A stretch of 64,000 nt of DNA from Thalassovita mangrovi. Its GTDB lineage: Bacteria > Pseudomonadota > Alphaproteobacteria > Rhodobacterales > Rhodobacteraceae. Numbering within the stretch: the first letter of the stretch is position 1; each line of letters starts with the position of its first letter. Positions 53,168 through 62,947 of the stretch are shown piece by piece. The notes under the pieces were generated by a model. The model worked only from the letters and a program-made list of their open reading frames with translations. It was not told the origin of the DNA and did not search any database. Position numbers and translations under genes: made by a program. The stretch lies in assembly GCF_009857745.1 (NCBI RefSeq), contig NZ_WWEN01000006.1, forward strand, positions 62,001-126,000, given 5' to 3'.

Positions 53168-55753
53168 TTGACGACGCTACCCGACGACAGCTTTGACGAC
53201 CTCGACGACGCGTTTCCCGCGAAGGCCGCGAAACCGCTTTCCGGGGACAAGGGCGACGTGTTCCGCGATTTCGAAATTTCGCGGATTCAGGGCCTTACCG
53301 AAATTGTCCGCCGCAGCCCCGGGCCCAGCAGCATCGTTTTCCTGGGCTTCCTGACGTTCTGGACCTTGTCGCTGTCCTATGGCGCGATCCTGTTCAGCCC
53401 CAACAATATCGCGATCAACCTGACCGCCCATATCGCGACCCATGCGATCATTCTGGGCTTCCTGATCTATCCCCTGCGGCTGCTTTGGCTGCCGCTGGCC
53501 GCCTTCGTGCTGCTGTTCTTCCTGCCCTTCGTCCTGCCCTTCACCGGCCGACCGCACTGGCTGTTCGAACCGCAGGCGAGCGCCGAGATCGCCGGGTTCT
53601 TCTTCGTCAGCAACCTGCTGTGCGCCGCGCTGACCGGGCTGTCGGCGCGCTGGCTGTTCGGTTTCCTGATCGACAAGGTGCCGCCGCGGGTCGCCGACCT
53701 GTCGGTCATCGCGTCGATGTTCGGGTTCGGGCTGCTGTTCTTCCTGCCGGAGGTCTTCGCCGCTGACTACCTGGCCGGGATGCTGACCGTGGAACAGGCC
53801 GAGGCCGCGGGGTTCCACGACAAGTACCTGCCCTTCGCGATCGAGCGGACGATGCGCAGCGGCGTGATCAGCGCGGCCTTCCTGTTCGCGATGCTGCAGA
53901 TGCCCTCGGCGCGGCAGATGAAGCTGGCCGCCCCGGCCTTCCTGCTGTTCCCGCTGGCGGCGCTGCTGCACAATCACGGCTATGGCGGTTTCCCGATGAT
54001 GGATGTCGGGCTGATGGCGATCCTGATCGCGCTGGTGCTGCCGGTATCCACAGTGCCGATCATCATCATCACCGGCATTTCCTTCTACATGTCGCTGACC
54101 GGCGAATTCCTCAAAAGCGCGATCCCGCTCGATGCCGAGACCGGGCTGCTGGACAATTACGCCACGGCGGTGATGGGGGTTCTCGTCGTCGTCATGGTGC
54201 TGCGCGGGCGGGAACGCTATGAGCGCGAACAGAACCTCGCCAGCATCCGCCGGCTGAGCACGGTGCGCGGCTTTGCCGGGGTCGGGCTGTTCACCCTGAA
54301 CGTGCCGCGCGACAAGATGCGGCTGGACCCGGCGGGCAAGCAGTTGCTTGGCCTGCCCGACGGCGCCGGGCTGGATGATCTGCTGGAACGGTTCCGCGCC
54401 GACGAACGCTATCTGCTGCGCCATGCCATCGAATCCGAAAGCCATGCCAGCATCACCCTGCTGCTGCGGCTGGCCGAAACCCTGTCCTCGGGCGATCCGC
54501 GCGTGCTGCGGCTGCACCTGTGGGCCGAACCCACCCCGCGCGGCGAAAAGGTGGTCTATGGCCTGATGGTCGAGGTGACCGACGAACACCTGCAGGAACA
54601 GGCGCTGACCGACGCGCTGAACGAATTGTCGCTGCGCCAGGACCGGCAGAAGCAGCTGTTTTCCATCGTGTCGCATGAAATCCGCACCCCGGCCTCGGTG
54701 CTGTCGATGCTGATCGAGGACCTGGAAAACGGCCACAATTCGACCCAACTGCAGGGCCAGATGCGCGAAGCCTCGACCCAACTTCTGAACGTGCTCGACG
54801 ACATGCGCCAGGCGGTGAACCCGGAAAAGAACCAGCCGCTGACCATCGCGCCCTACACGCCCGCCGATATCGCCGAACGGGTGCGCAACACCTACCAGAT
54901 GCTGGCCAAGGGGCAGGATATCCGCATCAGTCTCGATCTCGGCCCCGGCGCCTCGACCCAGATGATGGGCGACAGCAACCGGTTGAAACAGGTGCTGGGC
55001 AACCTGGTGCGCAATGCGATCATCCACAGCCAGGGGTCCGAGATCCGCCTTACCTACCGGCCGCAGATCGCCCCGCCGATCGCCGGGGCCGATACCTCCA
55101 CCGCCTGCTGGACGGTGACCGATAACGGCATCGGCATCCCGCTGGAGGAAGTGGACCGGCTGTTCCAGCCCTTCGAGCGCGGATCGGCCGATGCCCGCAA
55201 CAAGGCCGATGGCAGCGGGCTGGGGCTTTATATCGCCAAGCAATCGGTCGACCTGCTGGGCGGCAATATCGAATATTTCCCCGCCCCCGAGGGCGGCGCC
55301 GGGTACTGGCTGTGCCTGCCCGACGAACCGGCCTCGCCGGAGGAACTGGCGGCGGCGATGCCGAAGAAGCCGCTGGAGGTGAAGAACCTCGACGAATTGC
55401 GCGTCGTGCTGGCCGAGGACAACGCGCTGGTGGCGCAGGTGACCTCGAAGCAGCTGGGCCGGGTGTTCGGCGAGATCGAGCTGGCCGAAAACGGCCGCGT
55501 GGCGCTGGAAATGATCCGCAAGAACCCGCCGGACGTTCTGATCACCGACCTGTTCATGCCGGAAATGCCGGGCGACGAACTGGTCGCGGTACTGCGGGCC
55601 GAGGCGATCGACATCCCGATGATCGGGCTGACCGCGGCGGTGGTGGGCGACGATATCCACCGCTTCGAGGATGCCGGCGCCACCGCCGTGCTGCCCAAGC
55701 CGCTGGACGTGTCGCGGCTCTGCACCCTGCTGAAGGATAGGGTCGAAGGGTAG
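53168..55753 (+). CDS. Membrane-bound hybrid sensor histidine kinase / response regulator
   Basis: The 861-aa protein has an N-terminal membrane part with about eight helices (residues about 54-345) and a PAS-like linker (about 370-470). The HisKA domain carries the phospho-acceptor His503 (SIVSHEIRTPA). The HATPase domain has N (LGNLVRNAII), G1 (DNGIGIP) and G2 (GSGLGLYIAK), and the C-terminal receiver has Asp794 (DVLITDLFMPEMPGDE). The start is TTG 53168, following an ACTTG context; no better start is seen. The signal and the partner phosphotransfer protein are not in the window. Confidence 0.9.
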   Translation: MTTLPDDSFDDLDDAFPAKAAKPLSGDKGDVFRDFEISRIQGLTEIVRRSPGPSSIVFLGFLTFWTLSLSYGAILFSPNNIAINLTAHIATHAIILGFLIYPLRLLWLPLAAFVLLFFLPFVLPFTGRPHWLFEPQASAEIAGFFFVSNLLCAALTGLSARWLFGFLIDKVPPRVADLSVIASMFGFGLLFFLPEVFAADYLAGMLTVEQAEAAGFHDKYLPFAIERTMRSGVISAAFLFAMLQMPSARQMKLAAPAFLLFPLAALLHNHGYGGFPMMDVGLMAILIALVLPVSTVPIIIITGISFYMSLTGEFLKSAIPLDAETGLLDNYATAVMGVLVVVMVLRGRERYEREQNLASIRRLSTVRGFAGVGLFTLNVPRDKMRLDPAGKQLLGLPDGAGLDDLLERFRADERYLLRHAIESESHASITLLLRLAETLSSGDPRVLRLHLWAEPTPRGEKVVYGLMVEVTDEHLQEQALTDALNELSLRQDRQKQLFSIVSHEIRTPASVLSMLIEDLENGHNSTQLQGQMREASTQLLNVLDDMRQAVNPEKNQPLTIAPYTPADIAERVRNTYQMLAKGQDIRISLDLGPGASTQMMGDSNRLKQVLGNLVRNAIIHSQGSEIRLTYRPQIAPPIAGADTSTACWTVTDNGIGIPLEEVDRLFQPFERGSADARNKADGSGLGLYIAKQSVDLLGGNIEYFPAPEGGAGYWLCLPDEPASPEELAAAMPKKPLEVKNLDELRVVLAEDNALVAQVTSKQLGRVFGEIELAENGRVALEMIRKNPPDVLITDLFMPEMPGDELVAVLRAEAIDIPMIGLTAAVVGDDIHRFEDAGATAVLPKPLDVSRLCTLLKDRVEG

Positions 55754-55772
55754 TCCCTTCCCCTACCCTACC

Positions 55773-55846
55773 CTCGACACGAGCGTTCCACTCTGATCGG
55801 AGCACCCGCCCGGCTGCAGGCCGGGCCGCCAACAAAGCGTGTCGAG
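55773..55846. repeat. Inverted repeat CTCGACACG/CGTGTCGAG enclosing a GCCCGGC hairpin
   Basis: Nine-base perfect arms (55773-55781 and 55838-55846) flank GCCCGGCTGCAGGCCGGGC (55808-55826), the same hairpin as at 36203. It lies 20 nt after the kinase stop and before parE, so it may serve as terminator or be a mobile repeat fragment. Confidence 0.6.
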
Positions 55847-55944
55847 AATTGGAACGAACGCCTTTCCCCCCGTCATTTGCCGCTTTTCCCCCCGCGCCCT
55901 TGCTGCCATAATGCCCCCCAACCAATCCATAAGAGCAGCAAAAC

Positions 55945-57903
<1,959 letters not shown>

Positions 57904-58572
57904 ATGGTAACAGAAATAACGAAGTCACAAATAATTAGGGCTAGCGGATGTTTTCCTATATTCGATGGCAGGGCGATACTAAGCACAAGCACCACAAGTA
58001 AAAGCGAAGAAGAAATAGCAACATACCGATCAAAGCCCCCCGCCCCTTGGGGCTACTCTGACCTACCGAATATATTAAAAGAATTATTTAAAACAAAGAA
58101 ACTGGATCAGATCACAGCAGGACTGAAAGCAAATTTCGATGAAGTTCAGGCCAATTCAAAAATTGCCATCGTGAAATACGTTGCGAGCAAACTTGACCCT
58201 AATCAGTACTCATATTCTGAAGACCGATTACCAGCGAGAACCCTTGGTGAGGGGTACTCCTTTCGACCGACTTATGACATTGCCTTAAGGTCAAAAAGCG
58301 GAATTCATTTTGTATTCATTTCACCTAGCGCAAAACCAGTCTTAAAAAAATCTCAACGAAACCTCTTAATAAGAGCACTTTCCATACCGCAACCTGGTTA
58401 TGATGAGGATCTTTTCGTTGAATATTTTGAGTTTCCAGAACTATCTTACGGACGTGAAGCCCTTCACATATCAGATACATTTCAGTATTTTGACAGCGCT
58501 GATATTATTCAGCACTTTCTTAATTTTGCTATCATAGATAATCGCTTTAAGCGTCCCGGATCACTGCTTTAA
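57904..58572 (+). CDS. Unrecognised low-GC protein directly after parE
   Basis: The protein has 222 aa, with codon use strongly AT-rich (AAA, ATA, AAT common), unlike parE. ATG 57904 is the base after the parE TAG, which suggests insertion at the parE 3' end. It has a mixed alpha/beta pattern; PTYDIALRSKSGIHFVFISP with Asp and Lys two strands apart recalls a nuclease-type core, but that is weak. The remainder (KELFKTKKLDQITAGLKANFDE, HISDTFQYFDSADIIQHFL) is not recognised. A palindromic repeat follows immediately. It is an acquired gene of unknown function. Confidence 0.65.
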   Translation: MVTEITKSQIIRASGCFPIFDGRAILSTSTTSKSEEEIATYRSKPPAPWGYSDLPNILKELFKTKKLDQITAGLKANFDEVQANSKIAIVKYVASKLDPNQYSYSEDRLPARTLGEGYSFRPTYDIALRSKSGIHFVFISPSAKPVLKKSQRNLLIRALSIPQPGYDEDLFVEYFEFPELSYGREALHISDTFQYFDSADIIQHFLNFAIIDNRFKRPGSLL

Positions 58573-58579
58573 GCAACCC

Positions 58580-58645
58580 GTAGGGTGGAGTTTCACCCCA
58601 CCATTCCGACACCGAGCAAATTGGTGGGGCAAAACCCCACCCTAC
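58580..58645. repeat. GTAGGGTGG-bordered palindromic repeat
   Basis: The unit starts GTAGGGTGG and ends CCACCCTAC, with internal GGGGTTTC-type and TTTCACCCC hairpins. It occupies the gap between the two acquired genes. Confidence 0.8.
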
Positions 58646-58662
58646 CCCTCATCTGAGCCAGA

Positions 58663-59040
58663 ATGGACAAGGCGATGGACGTGAAATTTGACGAACTTCC
58701 GTGGCATGACACCGAATTGTTGAGCGTGAATATTGACCGGAAAAATCCCGGTAAGTGCGACGAGGTTTCTTTGAAAATCCGGTGGCCGAACGGCGAAAGA
58801 AGTACATTGGTTTTCACGGATTGCTATGGTTTCGAAGCGGATATGAATTTTGGCATTGTTGCCGAAGAGAGCATTCTGGACGCGTCGGTGTCTGACGAAG
58901 ATGATAGGCTGAGCCAGATCAGATCGGACTGGCGCAAAGGGGGCGTCGACCTGTCGAATTTGAAACTCTTTGAAATAGAAATGAATTCGAGTGGGAGCCT
59001 ACTTAAAATCTTTTCGTTAGGTTTTAACGCTAAAAATTAA
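58663..59040 (+). CDS. Unrecognised small acidic protein between repeats
   Basis: The 125-aa protein has a beta-rich first half (DELPWHDTELLSVNID, DEVSLKIRWPNGERSTLVFTDC) and a shorter helical end with acidic patches. It resembles a widespread hypothetical or immunity-protein-like family that I cannot name. GC is lower than in core genes. ATG 58663 is used; ATG 58675 is possible. It lies exactly between two GTAGGGTG-type repeats, as a small cassette would. Confidence 0.6.
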   Translation: MDKAMDVKFDELPWHDTELLSVNIDRKNPGKCDEVSLKIRWPNGERSTLVFTDCYGFEADMNFGIVAEESILDASVSDEDDRLSQIRSDWRKGGVDLSNLKLFEIEMNSSGSLLKIFSLGFNAKN

Positions 59041-59054
59041 CATCTTAACAAGAC

Positions 59055-59123
59055 GTAGGGTGCGTGATTTCACGCACCATGATGGCGCCTCTTTAGGAAG
59101 GTGCGTGCAAGCACGCACCCTAC
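59055..59123. repeat. GTAGGGTGCGTG-bordered palindromic repeat
   Basis: The outer arms GTAGGGTGCGTG (59055-59066) and CACGCACCCTAC (59112-59123) are perfect 12-bp complements. Inside, GTGCGTG and CACGCAC form further hairpins. Confidence 0.85.
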
Positions 59124-59183
59124 CCCGCTTGCCGCAACCGGCCGGCTCCCCTACCCTTCCGCCACCCAATCCCGGAGCCGCCG

Positions 59184-59588
59184 ATGACCCCGCAAGACGC
59201 CCAAGCCCTGCTGCAGGAAAACTTCGCCCCCTGGGTGCTGGACCTGGACCTGACGGTGACGGAGGTCACGCCCGAACACCTCACCACCCGGATGCCGCTG
59301 ACCGACCGGCTGGCGCGGGTGGGGGGCATCGTGTCGGGGCAGGCGCTGATGGCGATGGCCGACACCACGATGGTGCTGGCCGCCTGCGCCGCACGCGGCG
59401 GTTTCCATCCCTTCGCCACCACCAACATGGACACGCAATTCCTGCGCCCCGGCAAGGGCAGCGCGATCCTGTGCCGGTCCGAGGTGGTGCGCGCGGGCCG
59501 GGCGATGACCTTCGTCCGCGCCACGATGAGCGAGGAAACATCTGGCAAGCCGGTCGCCACCGCCTCGGCCACGCTGTTCGCAGGGTAG
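59184..59588 (+). CDS. Hotdog-fold thioesterase (PaaI-like)
   Basis: The 134-aa protein has the PaaI/YbgC-type hotdog signature GGIVSGQALMAMADTTMVLAACA, then TTNMDTQFLRPGKGSAILCRSEVVRAGRAMTFV. Members hydrolyse acyl-CoA thioesters. It probably acts on a medium-chain or aromatic acyl-CoA. GGAG lies before ATG 59184. Confidence 0.9.
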   Translation: MTPQDAQALLQENFAPWVLDLDLTVTEVTPEHLTTRMPLTDRLARVGGIVSGQALMAMADTTMVLAACAARGGFHPFATTNMDTQFLRPGKGSAILCRSEVVRAGRAMTFVRATMSEETSGKPVATASATLFAG

Positions 59589-59721
59589 GCCAACGGACGG
59601 TCGGCGGAAAGTTTTAGGTCGGGAATCCCTTACTTTATGCCCGCCGCGGCGCAGGTAACCTGAAAGCCGTCTGCTCAAGATTCTGCGCCAGAACCTGCCA
59701 CATCAACCCGAAGGGGACCCC

Positions 59722-59841
59722 ATGCGATTCATTCTGATCGTGCTGGGCTGGGTCATCGCGACCTCGGCCCTGTCTGCCATTACCTCGCTGCCCGGGGCGG
59801 AACGGGAAAGCTCCATGCCGCCGTCGGTGACCACCGGCTGA
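59722..59841 (+). CDS. Small membrane-anchored peptide (39 aa)
   Basis: ATG 59722 with AAGGGG 5 nt upstream opens a 39-residue ORF: a hydrophobic N-terminal helix (RFILIVLGWVIATSALSAI) and a polar tail ending in TTG before TGA. Size, Shine-Dalgarno and hydrophobicity suggest a real small membrane protein. No homologue is recognised. Confidence 0.55.
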   Translation: MRFILIVLGWVIATSALSAITSLPGAERESSMPPSVTTG

Positions 59842-59925
59842 TCATGACCCCGCGCGGCCTCCGCGATATGCCGGGGCCGCGCAAAAGGGCTGGACCAATC
59901 GCGCCCCGCCATGCCTAATCGCCCC

Positions 59926-60603
59926 ATGCGTTTTGCCCCGATCCTGCTGCTGTTTCTCGCCGCTTGCGGCCGTCCCCTGACCGAGGGGGAAAAATCCTTC
60001 GCCGCGACGCTTTACGGCGACGAATTGCAGACCGAAAAGGTGCGGCTGGTGGACGGGCATTTCGCCCGCTCCTTCACCTTCGAATACGCCGCACGGCCAC
60101 GGGTGACCTGCCAGGACCGGGTGTTCCCGCCGGTCGAGACCGAGACCGTCACCTGGTCGCCCGCCGCCACCACCCTGTTCAACACGGTGCTGCTGCGCGA
60201 CGACCTCTATCGCGAAGATTTCACCCAGGAATACCGGCCCGGCACCGACCTTTACGCGCTGATGCTGTTTTCGCATGAAATGGCGCATGTCTGGCAATGG
60301 CAGAACCGGCGCGACACCGGCTATCACCCGGTGAAGGCGGCGCAGGAACATGGCGGCGGGCGCGACCCGTATCTGTTCGATCTGGACGGAGAGGCGCGAT
60401 TTGCCGATTTCGCCTATGAGCAGCAGGCGGCGATCGTGGAGGAATATGTCTGCTGCCGGGCCTTGGCGCCGCAGGCGGCGCGGACCGGGCGGCTGCACGC
60501 GATGCTGTCGCAGGCGATGCCGGTGGAGCGGATGCAGAACCGGATCGACGCCATCGCGGCGGTGCCGTGGAAAGGCGTCGATACGCGCGGGATCTGCGAT
60601 TGA
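59926..60603 (+). CDS. Lipoprotein with a metalloprotease-like HExxH-type motif
   Basis: The protein has about 225 aa, with a lipoprotein signal (FAPILLLFLAAC, lipidated Cys about residue 14) and SHEMAHVWQWQ, a zinc-protease-like HExxH motif (HEMAH) with downstream EEY (AIVEEYVCC) as possible third ligand. The rest (GTDLYALMLF, RDPYLFDLDGEARFADFAYEQQ) resembles gluzincin-type domains of periplasmic or Vgr-associated proteins. Catalysis is inferred from the motif only. The start could also be ATG 59911. Confidence 0.72.
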   Translation: MRFAPILLLFLAACGRPLTEGEKSFAATLYGDELQTEKVRLVDGHFARSFTFEYAARPRVTCQDRVFPPVETETVTWSPAATTLFNTVLLRDDLYREDFTQEYRPGTDLYALMLFSHEMAHVWQWQNRRDTGYHPVKAAQEHGGGRDPYLFDLDGEARFADFAYEQQAAIVEEYVCCRALAPQAARTGRLHAMLSQAMPVERMQNRIDAIAAVPWKGVDTRGICD

Positions 60604-60693
60604 GGGTCTAGCCGGGCGCGAGCCGGGTTGGCGCCGCCGGGGCAGCGGCCCCACTTCATCCTGACGGCCTTGTTCCGGGCAGATCAGCCCGTC

Positions 60694-61104
60694 TTACTGC
60701 TGGATGCTTTCGAGATAGACCATGAGCGCCGCCAGCGGCCGCGGCACCGGCGAGAACTTCCCGTCGCCGACATCGACCGGCACGGTCGGGCCTTCCAGCA
60801 GCAGGCCGAATTCCGGCATGTCCTCGCCCGGGGTGTCCATCCGCGTATAGCCGTCGATCACCGACAGGATATGGGCGCGCGGGAAGGTCCCGTCATAGCG
60901 CCGGGTGATCGCGGTCAGGTCCGCCGGGGCCGGGCGCAGGTCCTTGGCCAGCTCGCCATCGCCGCGCCCCGACACGCCATGGCACAGGGCGCAGTTTTCG
61001 GCGTAAAGCGCCGCCCCCTCTCCGGCTTCGGGCATGCTGTCATTGGCACAGGCCACCAGCAGGGCCGCGCCCGCCAGTCCGGCCAGGATCGTAAGGGGTT
61101 TCAT
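60694..61104 (-). CDS. c-type cytochrome lipoprotein
   Basis: The 136-aa protein has a lipobox (LAGAALLVAC, Cys19) and one haem site CALCH with the C-terminal Met ligand probably in TRMDTPGEDMPEFG. It is a monohaem cytochrome c anchored to the membrane. It follows the next cytochrome gene by 20 nt on the same strand. Confidence 0.88.
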   Translation of the reverse strand: MKPLTILAGLAGAALLVACANDSMPEAGEGAALYAENCALCHGVSGRGDGELAKDLRPAPADLTAITRRYDGTFPRAHILSVIDGYTRMDTPGEDMPEFGLLLEGPTVPVDVGDGKFSPVPRPLAALMVYLESIQQ

Positions 61105-61124
61105 CTGCGCCTCCGTCGAAATCG

Positions 61125-61544
61125 TTATTCTTGCTGAATGGTTAGCAGATAAGACACCAGATCGGCAATCGGCCGGCTGGTCATCACCGGCTGGCCGTTC
61201 GGGGCCTTCAGCGCGGTATCGTCGCCTTCGAAGAACTGGCCATAGACCGGCATCGAACTGCCGTGGCTGACCAGCGGATCGCGCCCGTCGATGCGCCGGA
61301 TCGCGCGCAGCAACGGGAATTCGCCGCCGTTATTCGCCGCCAGCGCGGACAGGGCGACCGGTTGCACCAGCAGGATCGGCGCCATCGGCCCGTCGCCGTC
61401 GGCTTCCAGCCCGTGGCAGGTGGCGCAGTGGCGCATGTAGAGATCGCGCCCGGCGGCGATCTGGGCGGTATTGTCGATTTCCTGGGCCTGGCCGGGGGCG
61501 GCCACGGTGGTGAAAAGAACTGATGCGAGAATCGCTTTGAGCAT
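61125..61544 (-). CDS. Periplasmic monohaem cytochrome c
   Basis: The 139-aa protein has a signal peptide (LKAILASVLFTTVAAPGQA), haem site CATCH and probable Met ligand in GSSMPVYGQFF. It is related to the lipoprotein cytochrome encoded next to it (similar length and GRDLYMRHCATCHG type blocks). The start at 61544 has GGAAGGAGA upstream; the long frame further upstream is not coding. The electron-transfer partner is unknown. Confidence 0.88.
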   Translation of the reverse strand: MLKAILASVLFTTVAAPGQAQEIDNTAQIAAGRDLYMRHCATCHGLEADGDGPMAPILLVQPVALSALAANNGGEFPLLRAIRRIDGRDPLVSHGSSMPVYGQFFEGDDTALKAPNGQPVMTSRPIADLVSYLLTIQQE

Positions 61545-61763
61545 CCGGCGTCTCCTTCCCTGCAAAGCGCGGTTTCCTGCACTGTGGCAGACCCGGCGCG
61601 ATGCCACTTTGACACGTATCATGTTCGCGGCGATAGCCCCGGATCGGCCCGGTCGCGGGTTTTTTACCGCGCCCCGGCCCGCGGGCGCGGCCCGGTCACA
61701 ACACGGGTGACAAGCGGGGCGGTTTTGCCCATCCTGCCGCCGATACGACCGGGAGGATACAAA

Positions 61764-62207
61764 TTGCCACAGACCACCATCTATGCCCTGACCATGTTCG
61801 CCGCCGGTGTCGGCATCCCTGTCCTGGCGGCGCTGAACGCGGCGCTTGGCGGGCGGATCGGATCGCCTGTAGCCGCCGCCGCGATCCTGTTTTCGGTCGC
61901 GTGGTGCGCGGTGGCGCTGCTGGTGCTGATCACCGGGCCTGCGCCGCTGGCCAAGGCTATGGGCGCACCGAAACACCTGTTCCTGGCCGGGCTGTTCGTG
62001 GCCTTCTACGTGCTGTCGGTGACCATGGTGGCGCCGAAGTTCGGCATCGGCAACGCGATCTTCTTCGTGCTGCTGGGGCAATTGTTCTGCGCCGCCGCGA
62101 TCGACCATTTCGGCTGGTTCGGCGCGATCCAGAGCCCGCTGACCCTGAAACGCACCCTGGGGATCGCGGTGATGTGCCTGGGCGTGTTCCTGGCGCGGAA
62201 GGTCTAG
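61764..62207 (+). CDS. Small DMT-type membrane protein (DUF606/YdcZ-like)
   Basis: The 147-aa protein has four to five helices. It begins (M)PQTTIYALTMFAAGVGIPVLAALNAALGGRIGSP and contains GLFVAFYVLSVTMVAPKFGIGNAIFFVLLGQL, typical of YdcZ half-DMT transporters, which pair as dimers. The start is TTG 61764 with GGGAGGA 6 nt upstream. The transported solute is unknown. Confidence 0.88.
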   Translation: MPQTTIYALTMFAAGVGIPVLAALNAALGGRIGSPVAAAAILFSVAWCAVALLVLITGPAPLAKAMGAPKHLFLAGLFVAFYVLSVTMVAPKFGIGNAIFFVLLGQLFCAAAIDHFGWFGAIQSPLTLKRTLGIAVMCLGVFLARKV

Positions 62208-62215
62208 ATCGGAGG

Positions 62216-62258
62216 CCCCGCCCGCGCGGGCGGGGGGACGCCCGGCGCGCGCCGGGCG
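62216..62258. terminator. Two tandem perfect palindromes at a convergent gene junction
   Basis: CCCCGCCCGC/GCGGGCGGGG (62216-62235) and CGCCCGGCGC/GCGCCGGGCG (62239-62258) lie between the DMT-type gene and lolD, giving each transcript a stable 3' hairpin. The same double arrangement occurs at 50843-50887. Confidence 0.65.
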
Positions 62259-62263
62259 CGTCC

Positions 62264-62947
62264 TCAACCCTCGGTCAGAACCCCGTTATCCATCCGCAGC
62301 ACCCGGTCCATCCGGGCCGCCAGTTCCATGTTATGGGTGGCGATCAGCGCCGCCATGCCGGTGGCGCGCACCAGTTCCATCAGCGTTTCGAACACGTGAT
62401 CGGCGGTGCCCGGATCCAGGTTGCCGGTGGGTTCGTCCGCCAGCAGCAGCGCCGGTTCGTTGGCCAGCGCCCGGCAAAACGCCACCCGCTGCTGTTCCCC
62501 CCCCGACAGCGCCGCCGGGCGGTGATCGGCGCGGCCGCCCACCCCCACCCGCGCCAGCAGGTCGGCGGCCCTTGTCACCGCCTCGCCCCGGTTCACGCCG
62601 TTGGCCAGCTGCGGCAGCACCACGTTTTCCAGCGCGGTGAATTCCGGCAGCAGGTGGTGGAACTGGTAGATGAAACCGATGTCCTCGCGCCGCGCGGCGG
62701 TGCGCTTGCGGTCGGACATGCCGGTCATGTCGCGGCCGCAGATGCGCACCGCGCCCTCATCGGGCGTGTCCAAGAGCCCCGCGATATGCAGTAGGGTCGA
62801 TTTGCCCGCGCCCGAGGGGGCGACCAGCGCCACCACCTCACCCGGGGCGATGGAAAGCTCCGCGCCGCGCAGCACCTCGACCGCGCCGGGCAGGCCCTTG
62901 TTATAGGTCTTGGTGACGCCCGACAGGGCCAGCACGGGATCATTCAT
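62264..62947 (-). CDS. lolD: Lipoprotein-releasing ABC transporter ATP-binding protein LolD
   Basis: The 227-aa ATPase has Walker A (GPSGAGKST-type: [12 protein letters not shown]), signature [15 protein letters not shown], Walker B ([12 protein letters not shown]) and the switch His in IATHNM. With LolC/E it extracts outer-membrane lipoproteins from the inner membrane for LolA. Its ATG overlaps the lolC stop by 8 bp. Confidence 0.95.
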   Translation of the reverse strand: MNDPVLALSGVTKTYNKGLPGAVEVLRGAELSIAPGEVVALVAPSGAGKSTLLHIAGLLDTPDEGAVRICGRDMTGMSDRKRTAARREDIGFIYQFHHLLPEFTALENVVLPQLANGVNRGEAVTRAADLLARVGVGGRADHRPAALSGGEQQRVAFCRALANEPALLLADEPTGNLDPGTADHVFETLMELVRATGMAALIATHNMELAARMDRVLRMDNGVLTEG

